Of a stretch of DNA of 64,000 bases, positions 43,970 through 52,668 are shown in pieces. The stretch comes from SCGC-AAA076-P13 sp964276145 (GTDB lineage: Bacteria > Pseudomonadota > Gammaproteobacteria > Magnimaribacterales > D2472): contig CAXYDN010000006.1 of NCBI GenBank assembly GCA_964276145.1, positions 1 to 64,000 on the forward strand, written 5' to 3'. The notes below the pieces were generated by a model. That model did no database searches and was not told where the DNA came from. It was given only the letters and a program-made list of their open reading frames with translations. Positions within the stretch are counted from its first letter, which is position 1; each line of letters starts with the position of its first letter. Position numbers and translations under genes: made by a program.

Positions 43970-44587
43970 TTAAGAAGTAATAATATTTATCTTAGTTTTG
44001 ATCTGGTTTAGTAAAAAATATAAAGGTATTTTTTTATTATTTTTAGCTTCTTCATAGACATCTAATTTCTTTTTATTTGGAACCAATAAAAATACTTTAT
44101 TGGTTTGAAGAATCATAGATAGATTCATGCTAACTCTTTTATGACAAGGACTGCCCAGGGCTTCTGTATATATAATCTCTGGTATTGATGAAAGATCAAA
44201 ATAGTTAGGGTTTGTTTTGATTAGAGATGGGAATAAAGAGGCAAAATGACCGTCCTCACCCATGCCTAACAACATAATGTCGAAAGGTCTATCTATATTA
44301 AGAACCTTTTCTGGGGAATTACATAAAGATATAAAGTTCAAGTTAGCTGCCTTATTAGTCATTAGGTTTTCATTAACTAGTTTTTCATTAGAGTCATTGT
44401 GAGATTTATCAACAAATCTATCATCAACTAAAGTAATATTTACTTTTGTCCAATCAAGATCCATGAATGAAAGTTCATTAAATATTTTTATAGGGCTTGA
44501 ACCTCCGCTTACAACAAAACTAGCACTCCCCTTCTTTTCAATAGTAAGTTTTAAAATATCAAATATTTGTTCAGATATATGTGTCAT
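43970..44587 (-). CDS. pgl: 6-phosphogluconolactonase
   Basis: Hydrolyses 6-phosphogluconolactone between Zwf and Edd. The 205-residue protein of the DevB/SOL type has VVSGGSSPIKIFNELS, VNITLVDDRFVDKSHNDSN and LLGMGEDGHFASLFP. It is the last gene of gap-pyk-marC-pgl, 2 bp after marC. Zwf and Edd are encoded in the other large run, so the two operons must be expressed together for the pathway to work. Confidence 0.92.
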   Translation of the reverse strand: MTHISEQIFDILKLTIEKKGSASFVVSGGSSPIKIFNELSFMDLDWTKVNITLVDDRFVDKSHNDSNEKLVNENLMTNKAANLNFISLCNSPEKVLNIDRPFDIMLLGMGEDGHFASLFPSLIKTNPNYFDLSSIPEIIYTEALGSPCHKRVSMNLSMILQTNKVFLLVPNKKKLDVYEEAKNNKKIPLYFLLNQIKTKINIITS

Positions 44588-44589
44588 TT

Positions 44590-45219
44590 TTATATTAAAT
44601 TGAATGAATTGGTTATTCCGTCTATTACGAATTCAATAGCTAACGCTCCCAGAAGCAATCCAAATATCTTTTGAACTACTATAATAATGGTTGGACCCAG
44701 TTTTGATGATAGTTTTGCAGATAGCCACATAGCAACAGTAGCTATAAGCACTACTATAAGTATTGGTAGATATGAAATTAAGCCATCTAAGGCTGAAGAA
44801 TATGATTCTTTAGATATCAGTAAACTTGTTGCCATTGCGCCAGGACCTGCTATCAAAGGTATAGACAGAGGAAATATAGCTATTGATTTTATAGTCTCAT
44901 CATCAATAGCAGTATCTGCTGTATTTTGTCGTCTAGTTTGTCGTTGCTCAAAAACCATTTGAAATGCAATTACGATTAAAAATAGTCCTCCAATTATCTT
45001 AAAAGAGTCCATACTTATATTCATTGCATCAAGAATAGCGTTACCAAATAACCAAAAAACAGTCAGAACTACCAAAGAAACAAGACTTGCTCGCAAGTAT
45101 ACAGATTTAATCTGGTCTTTATTAAGACCAGCCGTTAAGCCTGCAAAAATTGGCACTAAGGAAATAGGATCAACTGCAACAAACATCAACAATGTGCTTT
45201 CTACAAATGTATCAAACAT
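44590..45219 (-). CDS. MarC-family integral membrane protein
   Basis: Inner-membrane protein of 209 residues with about six hydrophobic helices. The MarC pattern is clear at the start (LLMFVAVDPISLVPIFAGLT) and in the middle (FPLSIPLIAGPGAMAT). MarC proteins have no established transport substrate; the old link to multiple antibiotic resistance was not upheld. It is embedded between pyk (1 bp) and pgl (2 bp), which suggests co-regulation with sugar metabolism but does not show a function. Confidence 0.87.
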   Translation of the reverse strand: MFDTFVESTLLMFVAVDPISLVPIFAGLTAGLNKDQIKSVYLRASLVSLVVLTVFWLFGNAILDAMNISMDSFKIIGGLFLIVIAFQMVFEQRQTRRQNTADTAIDDETIKSIAIFPLSIPLIAGPGAMATSLLISKESYSSALDGLISYLPILIVVLIATVAMWLSAKLSSKLGPTIIIVVQKIFGLLLGALAIEFVIDGITNSFNLI

Positions 45220-45220
45220 A

Positions 45221-46636
45221 TTAAATATTTATGATTTGAATGGCTTCGGAATGTTCTTCAGAAAATATACTTGAGACCATAATAAACTTTAAATCTTTTT
45301 TATCTTTTCCATAGTACTTTTTTAGAATTTTTGAAACATTAATAAGTGTCTTCTCATGATTGGATAAATTAGACAAGTAAAATGGAATGGTTGAGCCTAT
45401 AAGGGATAATTGGTTAAGAGTTTTCTTGTTTCCAGTAAATGTAAATATAGGAATACCATTAGGTTTAGAATTTGAAATATAGTTTGCTGTCTTTCCTGTT
45501 CTAGTAATAGCAATAATGCCATCCGCATTAATAGACTCTGCAAGATTTTTTGCAGCTACACCAATATGCTGCCAATCAGAATTAGGCTTAAAGTTTTCCT
45601 CATAACCCAAGGTTCTAAACTTTTCAGTTTTCTCAGCTATAGATTTTAAAAAGTTAACACATTCTGTTGGGTATTTACCAACACTAGTTTCTCCAGAAAG
45701 CATAATTGCATCTGCACCTTCATAAATAGCATTTGCTATATCTGTAACCTCAGCTCTTGTGGGTGTTGGGTTTTCTATCATTGATTCTAGCAAGTGAGTA
45801 GCAACAATAGACCTTCTGCCCCATTTAGCACAAGCATACATAATCCTTCTTTGAATATTAGGTAAATCAGTTAAGCTAGTCTCAATACCTAAATCACCCC
45901 TTGCCACCATTACTCCCCATGAAGCTTTGCTAATTTCATGAATATTATCTAAACCTTCTTGGTTTTCAATTTTTGCAATTATTTTTGCTTGGGATTTTTT
46001 TCTATTAAGGATGGTTTGAAGTTTTTCTAGATCTTCGCTATTTCTTACAAAGGAAAGAGCAATAAAATCCACACCGTTTTTAATACCAAAATTAATATCT
46101 TCAATATCTTTTGTGGTTAAAGATGGTAAGTTAACTCTTACACCTGGCAAGTTTACATGTCTTTTAGAGCCAAGTTTTCCTCCATCAAGAACTTTACATA
46201 GTAAAGTTTCCTCATCTTTAGACAGCACTTTGAAATTTATGAGGCCATTATCAACTGATATTTTTGAACCCTTACTAACACTATGAATTAGATCTTTATA
46301 ATTGATCTTAATTGAAGACGTCTCCACATCAATCTGATCTCTAACAGTTAGTGTTACCTCATCACCAACTTTTAAATCCAAAGGTAATTCTGTATCACCA
46401 GTTCTTATTTCAGGACCTTGAGTATCAAGTAAAACTCCAATCTTTCCGAATTCTAATGATGTCTCATTATTTATCTTTTTTATTCTATCTATTATAGCTT
46501 TAGCTGATTTATGCTTTGCATGCGACATATTAATACGCGCTACATTCATACCATTTTTATGAAGTTTTCGTAAGGCGCTGATAGTCTCTGTAGCTGGGCC
46601 AATAGTGCATATAATCTTTGTTCTAGTAAAGCTCAT
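45221..46636 (-). CDS. pyk: Pyruvate kinase
   Basis: Converts phosphoenolpyruvate and ADP to pyruvate and ATP. The 471-residue protein has RTKIICTIGPAT at the start, VARINMSHA, the active-site region KIENQEGLDNI, GVMVARGDLGIE, and the signature ATHLLESMIENPTPTRAEVTD without its last residues. The C-terminal domain is present. It follows gap by 47 bp and is 1 bp from marC. As HexR targets elsewhere include pyk, the operator before gap probably controls it. Confidence 0.95.
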   Translation of the reverse strand: MSFTRTKIICTIGPATETISALRKLHKNGMNVARINMSHAKHKSAKAIIDRIKKINNETSLEFGKIGVLLDTQGPEIRTGDTELPLDLKVGDEVTLTVRDQIDVETSSIKINYKDLIHSVSKGSKISVDNGLINFKVLSKDEETLLCKVLDGGKLGSKRHVNLPGVRVNLPSLTTKDIEDINFGIKNGVDFIALSFVRNSEDLEKLQTILNRKKSQAKIIAKIENQEGLDNIHEISKASWGVMVARGDLGIETSLTDLPNIQRRIMYACAKWGRRSIVATHLLESMIENPTPTRAEVTDIANAIYEGADAIMLSGETSVGKYPTECVNFLKSIAEKTEKFRTLGYEENFKPNSDWQHIGVAAKNLAESINADGIIAITRTGKTANYISNSKPNGIPIFTFTGNKKTLNQLSLIGSTIPFYLSNLSNHEKTLINVSKILKKYYGKDKKDLKFIMVSSIFSEEHSEAIQIINI

Positions 46637-46683
46637 AAATAATTCTTTGTTTAGAAAAGAGAATATACCTTAAAAATAAGGAT

Positions 46684-47721
46684 TTAAGCAGTTTCTTTGA
46701 GTGAAATTGAAGATATTTGCTTGATATAAACTGATAATTCAACCATTCTCTTGGAAAAACCCCATTCATTATCATACCAAGCCAAAATTTTGGTTTGATT
46801 TCCAATTTTATAGATATGGTTTATATCAAAAATAGATGAAGCAGAATTATGGTTAAAGTCTGAACTTACTAGGGGCAAGTCACAAATAGATAATACTCCA
46901 TAAAGTTCTTTTTTAGATGATTGAATTAAAGCATTCACAAGTTCATCAACTTCAAAATCTTTTTCAGATTCAAAAGTTAAATCAAGCATTGAAACATTGA
47001 GAACTGGAACTCGTGTAGCCATACCATTAAGTTTTCCCTCAAGTTCTGGTATTACCAAAGCAATTGCTTTTGCAGCTCCAGTTTTAGAAGGGATAATAGA
47101 AGCAGAAGCAGCTCTAGCTCTGTATAAATCAGAATGAGCGACATCCAATAAACTTTGATCATTGGTGCTAGCATGCACTGTATTTACTAACCCGCTTTTA
47201 ATACCAAAATTATCATTTATAACTTTAGCAAGAGGAGCTAAACAGTTTGTGGTACAAGACGCGTTTGAGATTATTAAATCATCTTCCTGTAACTCACTAT
47301 GATTAACTCCATAAACTATAGTTTTATCAGGATCTTGAGCTGGTGCTGATATTAAAACTTTTTTTGCTCCAGCTGAAAGATGCATGGAAGCTTTTTCTTT
47401 TGAGGTGAAAAAACCAGTACATTCAAAAACAATATCAATATCTAGATCATTCCATGGCAACTTAGACGGATCTCTTTCTGAAAAAAATTTTACTGAAGAG
47501 TCATCTATCAAAATTTTATTATCATCATAACTAACATCATTTGTTATTGATCCATGGATCGAATCATATTTGAGTAAATGTGCATTTGATTTAATATCAC
47601 CAAGATCGTTGATAGCAATAAGCTCCAACTCACCACCCTGGCCTTCTAAATAACTAGCATCAATTAAATGTCTTGTAATGTTTTTTCCAATTCTACCAAA
47701 TCCATTAATTGCTATTTTCAT
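46684..47721 (-). CDS. gap: Glyceraldehyde-3-phosphate dehydrogenase
   Basis: NAD-dependent enzyme of lower glycolysis acting on the triose phosphate made by Eda. The 345-residue protein has NGFGRIGKNITRHL at the start, the catalytic cysteine in SNASCTTNCLAPL, RAASASIIPSKTGAAKA, and AWYDNEWGFSKRM near the end. It heads the gap-pyk-marC-pgl unit and is divergent from oadGAB. A perfect HexR-type palindrome lies 17-31 bp before its start codon. An erythrose-4-phosphate dehydrogenase role is less likely, given the pyk and pgl neighbours. Confidence 0.93.
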   Translation of the reverse strand: MKIAINGFGRIGKNITRHLIDASYLEGQGGELELIAINDLGDIKSNAHLLKYDSIHGSITNDVSYDDNKILIDDSSVKFFSERDPSKLPWNDLDIDIVFECTGFFTSKEKASMHLSAGAKKVLISAPAQDPDKTIVYGVNHSELQEDDLIISNASCTTNCLAPLAKVINDNFGIKSGLVNTVHASTNDQSLLDVAHSDLYRARAASASIIPSKTGAAKAIALVIPELEGKLNGMATRVPVLNVSMLDLTFESEKDFEVDELVNALIQSSKKELYGVLSICDLPLVSSDFNHNSASSIFDINHIYKIGNQTKILAWYDNEWGFSKRMVELSVYIKQISSISLKETA

Positions 47722-47737
47722 TTCGTGTATCTATAAA

Positions 47738-47752
47738 TGTAAATTATTTACA
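47738..47752. promoter_or_regulatory. HexR operator upstream of gap
   Basis: TGTAAATTATTTACA is a perfect 7+1+7 palindrome with the HexR site arms, 17-31 bp before the gap ATG and about 110 bp before oadG. A TATAAT box at 47779-47784 on the plus strand could serve oadG. The site may therefore control both directions. Confidence 0.7.
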
Positions 47753-47862
47753 ATATTTATTAATTATATGATTTATTGTATAATATTTTCATTAATATAA
47801 AAAGAAAATTTATTAATCTGTGTAAACCTTTCTTTTTAAAAAGATATAAAATAGCTGCCATT

Positions 47863-48093
47863 ATGAATGAATTAATTATTTCAGGGATTGATTTGATGTT
47901 AACCGGCATGGTTACTGTTTTAATATTCCTTTCAATTTTAATTATTCTGATTAATATCTCAGCAGCAATATTTAAAGATGGTTTAACAGAAAATATTGAT
48001 GGAAATAAAAATACCAGCACTTCTGTTGGCAAAATATCAAATAGTCACAAAGAAATAATAAACATTATAAATAAGAGAATATTTAATGAGTAA
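47863..48093 (+). CDS. oadG: Oxaloacetate decarboxylase gamma subunit
   Basis: Small membrane subunit of the sodium-pumping oxaloacetate decarboxylase. I start at ATG 47863 (MNELIISGIDLMLTGMVTVL), giving 76 residues: one N-terminal transmembrane helix, then a polar tail. This is the OadG layout. The longer frame to 47776 would add a basic segment not found in the family. It overlaps oadA by 8 bp. Confidence 0.8.
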   Translation: MNELIISGIDLMLTGMVTVLIFLSILIILINISAAIFKDGLTENIDGNKNTSTSVGKISNSHKEIINIINKRIFNE

Positions 48094-49840
48094 AAAGAAA
48101 ATTGGTATAACTGAAGTTGTTCTTAGGGATGCTCACCAATCCCTTCTTGCTACCAGGCTTAGATATGAGGACATGGAGCAAAGTCTCAAGGAATTAGATT
48201 CTATTGGGTTTTGGTCAGTTGAATCATGGGGAGGAGCTATCTTTGATTCTTGCATTAGATATCTTGGAGAAGATCCATGGGAGAGGATAAGAAATATTAA
48301 AAGCAAAATGCCTAATACGCCTCAACAAATGCTTCTTAGAGGTCAAAATTTACTAGGTTATAAGCATTATTCAGATGAAATAGTATACAAATTTATAGAA
48401 AAATCTAAAACAAATGGGGTTGATGTCTTTAGAATTTTCGATGCTTTAAATGATCCAAGAAATATGGAAACAGCAATTAAAGCAACAATTGAGCATGATG
48501 GGCATGCTCAAGGAACTATTTCGTATACAACTAGTCCAGTTCATAATCTTCAAACTTGGGTTGATCTAAGTCTCAGACTTCAAGACAATGGTTGCCACTC
48601 TCTAGCAATTAAGGATATGGCAGGATTATTAGATCCATATGTAGGATTTGATCTCGTATCAAGATTAAAAGAAGAAATACAAATACCTATTCATTTACAT
48701 AGCCATGCAACAACTGGAATGAGCACAACCACTGCGATTAAGTGTATAGAAGCTGGTCTAGATAATGTAGACACATCCATATCTTCTATGAGTATGACTT
48801 ACGGCCATTCAGCAACAGAGACAATTGTAGGAATTCTCAATAATACAGAATATGAAACAGGCATAAATTTAGAGAAGTTAGCTCCAATTGCAAAACATTT
48901 CAGGGAAGTAAGAAAAAAATATTCTGACTTTGAGGGTTCGTTAAAAGGAGTAGATGCAAGAATAATAACCTCACAGGTACCTGGCGGCATGTTAACAAAC
49001 CTTGAAAATCAACTTAAAGAACAAAATGCATTAGATAAATTTGATGAGGTTATTGATGAAATTCCAAACGTAAGATCTGATCTAGGTTTTATACCATTAG
49101 TTACTCCAACATCTCAGATTGTTGGAACCCAAGCAGTGATCAATGTTATTAATAATGAAAGATATAAGGTGATTACGAAAGAAACTGCTGCATTGTTAAA
49201 AGGTGAATATGGAAAAACACCATCGGAAGTCGATAAAAGCCTTCAAGAAAAAGTTTTAAAAGGTAGTAGTCCTATTACTTGCAGACCAGCTGATATGATT
49301 GATGCTAATGAATATAAAAATACTAAAGAGAAATTCATTAATTTAATTAAAGATAAAAATCTTGATATTGAGACAAATGAAGAAAATATACTTACTTATA
49401 CCCTCTTCCCAGAAATTGGATTTAAATTTTTAGAAAACAAAGATAACCAAGACTTTTTTGAAAAATCACCAGTCAAGCTTACTGAAGACAGAGAAGGTTT
49501 TTATAATGTCGAAATTAACGGTTCCAGTTATTTGGTTAAGTACTCAAAAACGGAAAGTCCAGAAATTATGGGTGCTAACGAGACATCGCCTGTAAGGAAA
49601 AATGAAATAAATACAAATATAGATGGAACTATTGTACATGCTCCTCTCGCAGGCAATATATTTAGTATTGAATTCACAGAGAGCTCAAGCATAAATGAAG
49701 ATGATACTGTAATAGTTCTTGAGGCAATGAAAATGGAAACAACCATCAAGACTCCAATAAACGGAATAATTAAAAAAATATTTGTTAAAAATGGAGATAA
49801 GGTTCAATCTGGAGATCCGCTTTTTGAGGTTGTGAATTAA
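48086..49840 (+). CDS. oadA: Oxaloacetate decarboxylase alpha subunit (biotin protein)
   Basis: Carboxyltransferase and biotin-carrier subunit. The 584-residue protein has the metal-binding carboxyltransferase start TEVVLRDAHQSLLATRLR, DVFRIFDALNDPRNM, HLHSHATTGMSTTT, and a C-terminal biotinyl domain with VLEAMKMETTIKTP (biotinyl lysine about K549). It decarboxylates oxaloacetate to pyruvate with transfer of carboxyl to biotin. It overlaps oadG by 8 bp and oadB by 1 bp. Confidence 0.95.
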   Translation: MSKKKIGITEVVLRDAHQSLLATRLRYEDMEQSLKELDSIGFWSVESWGGAIFDSCIRYLGEDPWERIRNIKSKMPNTPQQMLLRGQNLLGYKHYSDEIVYKFIEKSKTNGVDVFRIFDALNDPRNMETAIKATIEHDGHAQGTISYTTSPVHNLQTWVDLSLRLQDNGCHSLAIKDMAGLLDPYVGFDLVSRLKEEIQIPIHLHSHATTGMSTTTAIKCIEAGLDNVDTSISSMSMTYGHSATETIVGILNNTEYETGINLEKLAPIAKHFREVRKKYSDFEGSLKGVDARIITSQVPGGMLTNLENQLKEQNALDKFDEVIDEIPNVRSDLGFIPLVTPTSQIVGTQAVINVINNERYKVITKETAALLKGEYGKTPSEVDKSLQEKVLKGSSPITCRPADMIDANEYKNTKEKFINLIKDKNLDIETNEENILTYTLFPEIGFKFLENKDNQDFFEKSPVKLTEDREGFYNVEINGSSYLVKYSKTESPEIMGANETSPVRKNEINTNIDGTIVHAPLAGNIFSIEFTESSSINEDDTVIVLEAMKMETTIKTPINGIIKKIFVKNGDKVQSGDPLFEVVN

Positions 49841-51126
49841 TGAGCTTAATTGATTTTTTTTCAACCTTAGGAATTTTTAGCATATCTCTTGGCCAATCCA
49901 TAATGTTGCTAGTTGGTCTGTTGCTTTTATACCTAGCTATTAATAAAAAATTTGAACCCTTACTGCTTTTGCCTATAGGTTTTGGAGCCCTGCTGACTAA
50001 TATTCCAGAAATTGGTTTATCAATGAGTCCTATTGAAAAACTTATATATGCAAATGATATATCTGAAATTGATTACATCATTACTACATATTTTGGAAAT
50101 GGGAATGATTTATCTGTTTTGTTAAAAAATGCATCTTATATTGATTTAAATTCAATCAATGATACTGCCCAAAGCATGGGATACACACCGGGAATTTTAT
50201 ATGTATTTTACGAAGTCGCTATTGGATCAGGGATTGCGCCATTATTAATTTTTATGGGGGTGGGTGCTATGACTGATTTTGGACCACTTCTTGCAAATCC
50301 TAAGACATTGATTCTTGGCGCTGCCGCACAATTTGGTATATTTGCTACCGTCATGGGGGCTTTGATACTAGATTATTATGGATTAATAGACTTCACTCTA
50401 AAACAAGCTGCTGCTACTGGAATAATTGGTGGAGCCGATGGACCTACAGCAATTTATGTTTCATCTATATTAGCTCCAGAGTTACTAGGACCAATTGCAG
50501 TAGCCGCCTATTCATATATGGCACTAGTTCCATTAATACAACCTCCAATAATGAAAGCCTTGACATCAGAATCTGAAAGAACCATTCAAATGGTCCAATT
50601 GAGAAATGTATCTCAAAAAGAAAAGATTGTTTTTCCTATAATGCTCTTCTTACTAGTTGGTTTATTGCTTCCTAGCGCAGCACCTCTTTTAGGAATGCTT
50701 TGTCTGGGCAATCTCATGAAAGAATCTTTAGTGGTTGATAGATTAAGTGATGTCGCGCAAAATTCTTTAATAAATATAGTAACAATCTTTCTTGGTTTAT
50801 CAGTAGGATCAAAATTAGCTGCTGATAAATTTTTAACTCCTGAAACATTGGGTATTCTTATATTAGGAATGATTGCTTTTGCAATAGGTACGGCAACAGG
50901 AGTAATCGTTGCAAAACTAATAAATGTTTTTAGTAAAACAAAAATTAATCCCCTTATAGGTGCCGCCGGTGTGTCTGCGGTTCCAATGGCTGCAAGAGTT
51001 GTCAATAAAGTAGGTTTGGAATATAACTCACAAAATCATTTATTGATGCATGCAATGGGGCCAAATATAGCTGGTGTTATAGGCTCAGCAGTTGCTGCTG
51101 GAGTGATGATTAAATTTTTAGGGTAA
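49840..51126 (+). CDS. oadB: Oxaloacetate decarboxylase beta subunit (Na+ pump)
   Basis: Integral membrane subunit of 428 residues that couples carboxybiotin decarboxylation to sodium export. Family blocks include LLLPIGFGALLTNIP, GVGAMTDFGPLLANPKTL, GIIGGADGPTAIYVSS and GAAGVSAVPMAARVVN. It shares one base with oadA. The sodium gradient it builds could drive the SSS symporter and the DASS transporter in this window. Confidence 0.95.
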   Translation: MSLIDFFSTLGIFSISLGQSIMLLVGLLLLYLAINKKFEPLLLLPIGFGALLTNIPEIGLSMSPIEKLIYANDISEIDYIITTYFGNGNDLSVLLKNASYIDLNSINDTAQSMGYTPGILYVFYEVAIGSGIAPLLIFMGVGAMTDFGPLLANPKTLILGAAAQFGIFATVMGALILDYYGLIDFTLKQAAATGIIGGADGPTAIYVSSILAPELLGPIAVAAYSYMALVPLIQPPIMKALTSESERTIQMVQLRNVSQKEKIVFPIMLFLLVGLLLPSAAPLLGMLCLGNLMKESLVVDRLSDVAQNSLINIVTIFLGLSVGSKLAADKFLTPETLGILILGMIAFAIGTATGVIVAKLINVFSKTKINPLIGAAGVSAVPMAARVVNKVGLEYNSQNHLLMHAMGPNIAGVIGSAVAAGVMIKFLG

Positions 51127-51135
51127 ATTTTAGAC

Positions 51136-51163
51136 GAAAAAAAACAGAGACTTGCTCTGTTTC
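51136..51163 (-). terminator. Intrinsic terminator shared by ncRNA (minus) and oadB (plus)
   Basis: An 8-bp stem AAACAGAG / CTCTGTTT (51142-51149 and 51155-51162) with a 5-nt loop. The minus strand has eight U residues after it, a strong terminator for the leftward RNA. On the plus strand the T-run is weaker, but the hairpin lies 15 bp after the oadB stop. Confidence 0.82.
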
Positions 51164-51358
51164 TTTAGTTCGAGATCCTTAGGGGTCCTGAGTGAGATTC
51201 TCTCTGGCTCCTTGAATTCTTTCTCTTGAATTCTTGGTGGGTCTATAAGCTCTTTTTTATCGTCGACTCTTACAAACGCTTTCACCCTATGGGCTCTTCC
51301 TTCTTGATTCTCTCTAACTCCCGTCTGCAGTTGTTTGTTAGTCGGAATCAATCTGGTC
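51136..51358 (-). ncRNA. Probable structured non-coding RNA, about 220 nt
   Basis: This fills the 340-bp space between oadB and the dioxygenase gene. It has a consensus-like promoter on the minus strand (TTGACA, 16 bp, TATATT) and an intrinsic terminator at the other end. Base composition is clearly richer in G and C than the surroundings. Foldable elements include TTGATTC / GAATCAA enclosing CTAAC / GTTAG near the 5' end, and GTTTGTAAG / CTTATAGAC in the middle (two G-U pairs). GGAG-NN-AGAGAGAATC occurs twice. An open frame exists but starts only with TTG and uses codons unlike neighbouring genes, so I do not call a protein. It does not match tmRNA or RNase P motifs. Four AGGA motifs leave a CsrA-binding RNA possible; identity is unknown. 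Confidence 0.6.
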
Positions 51359-51363
51359 TATTA

Positions 51364-51391
51364 AATATACGCTTATCATTTTTAATGTCAA
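51364..51391 (-). promoter_or_regulatory. Sigma-70 promoter for the ncRNA
   Basis: A perfect -35 TTGACA (51386-51391) and a TATATT -10 (51364-51369), spaced 16 bp on the minus strand. This predicts a transcript start near 51358. It is the best promoter match I noticed in the window. Confidence 0.7.
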
Positions 51392-51466
51392 CACCTTTAA
51401 GCAAAAAAAGTTAATTAATTTAAATAAATATTAAAAGCGGGAATTAATATATAAAATATATATATT

Positions 51467-52552
51467 ATGCAATCATTTCTTCCTAGCAAAGATCCGTTAA
51501 AAAAATATATCAATTCATCAAATTCATCTGATAGATTAACTGATATTGCCAATCAACTTCCTAAACTTCTTCTTACTGGAACTGTGCAAAAAAAAATAAA
51601 ATCTTTAAAACCAAATGATCTCTCTATTGATTTAATAATTAAAAAAAATAATATTAGAGAAATTAAACTTGCAATGGTGCAACTAAGTTTCATCTCACAC
51701 GCATATATTTGGGGAGCCCAAACACCTTCAAAGGTTTTACCAGAGGTGCTAGCCAAACCCTGGACTAAGGCTGCTAATATTTTGGGCAGACCACCAATCT
51801 TAAGTTATGCGAGCTACTGCTTAGATAATTGGTATAGATTAAATCCAAAAGCTGATATATCTCTTGAAAATGTTGGATTATTAGCTAATTTTTTAGGTGG
51901 AGTTGATGAAGACTGGTTCGTGACTATACATGTCTGTATTGAAGATGCAGCAAGAGAGGCAATAGCAGCAGCAGATGCTATTTCAAAACTGAACGAAGAA
52001 AATTTAGTTAAAGATTTTTCAGACAACCTAAATTCAATAATCCTATCCTTAAAAAAAGTTAACAAAATTTTTTCAAGAATGCCTGAAAAATGTGATCCTT
52101 ATATTTATTATCATAGAGTAAGGCCTTTTATTTTTGGAACAAAGGATAATCCAGACCTTAAAAAAGGATTAATATATGAAAATCAATATAACAATAAACC
52201 GCAATTTTTTAGAGGAGAGACTGGAGCTCAAAGTAGTATCATGCCATTTTTAGATGGTGCATTAGGCATATACCATACAGAAGATCATTTAAGGCATTAT
52301 TTAAATGAAATGCGTGACTACATGCCACCAAATCATCGTAAATCAATAGAGGTAGTTGAGAAAAGGTCAAAAGCCAAAACTCTTATTAATGAATCTAAAA
52401 AATTAACTTCTGAATATAATAAATGTCTTGAAGAGATAAGAGTTTTCAGGGCTCAACATCTTGAGTTTGCAGCAACATATATTCATAAACAATCACAAAT
52501 TACAAACCCATTTGGTAGAGGTGGATCAACAATAACTATCTTTGCAATGTGA
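51467..52552 (+). CDS. Indoleamine 2,3-dioxygenase-like heme protein
   Basis: Heme dioxygenase that opens the indole ring of tryptophan to N-formylkynurenine. The 361-residue protein matches the IDO pattern: DEDWFVTIHVCIEDAAR, FFRGETGAQSSIMPFLDGAL, LNEMRDYMPPNHRKSIE, the proximal heme histidine in FRAQHLEFAATYI (H331), and a C-terminal GRGGSTITIF that parallels the GTGGT loop of human IDO. No kynurenine-pathway partners are nearby, so its cellular role is open. The AT-rich stretch before it carries the divergent ncRNA promoter. Confidence 0.87.
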   Translation: MQSFLPSKDPLKKYINSSNSSDRLTDIANQLPKLLLTGTVQKKIKSLKPNDLSIDLIIKKNNIREIKLAMVQLSFISHAYIWGAQTPSKVLPEVLAKPWTKAANILGRPPILSYASYCLDNWYRLNPKADISLENVGLLANFLGGVDEDWFVTIHVCIEDAAREAIAAADAISKLNEENLVKDFSDNLNSIILSLKKVNKIFSRMPEKCDPYIYYHRVRPFIFGTKDNPDLKKGLIYENQYNNKPQFFRGETGAQSSIMPFLDGALGIYHTEDHLRHYLNEMRDYMPPNHRKSIEVVEKRSKAKTLINESKKLTSEYNKCLEEIRVFRAQHLEFAATYIHKQSQITNPFGRGGSTITIFAM

Positions 52553-52620
52553 GCTAGAAGAATTCTAACAAGCTTAATATATAAAACTTTAATGCTATTC
52601 ATAATGAGAAAGTAATTTTT

Positions 52621-52650
52621 ATAAAAAAAAGGGCTGGTTAAAACCAGCCC
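52621..52650 (-). terminator. Intrinsic terminator after TonB-dependent receptor
   Basis: Perfect 9-bp stem GGGCTGGTT / AACCAGCCC (52631-52639 and 52642-52650) followed on the minus strand by eight U. It ends the receptor gene at 52669; the rightward dioxygenase gene meets it with only a weak T-run. Confidence 0.92.
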
Positions 52651-52668
52651 TATTAATATTAATTACTA

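Noticed and set aside
47776..47862. Longer N-terminus for OadG and an overlapping opposite frame at 47760-48032
   Set aside because: OadG homologues begin at the membrane helix; the extra segment is basic and lies over the promoter region. The opposite frame has no family match and covers the gap/oadG regulatory interval.
51130..51351. 73-codon open frame on the minus strand rich in Lys, Arg and Glu
   Set aside because: It starts only with TTG, ends in the terminator hairpin, uses codons unlike nearby genes, and overlaps a region with a strong promoter and RNA-like pairing. A structured RNA fits better.
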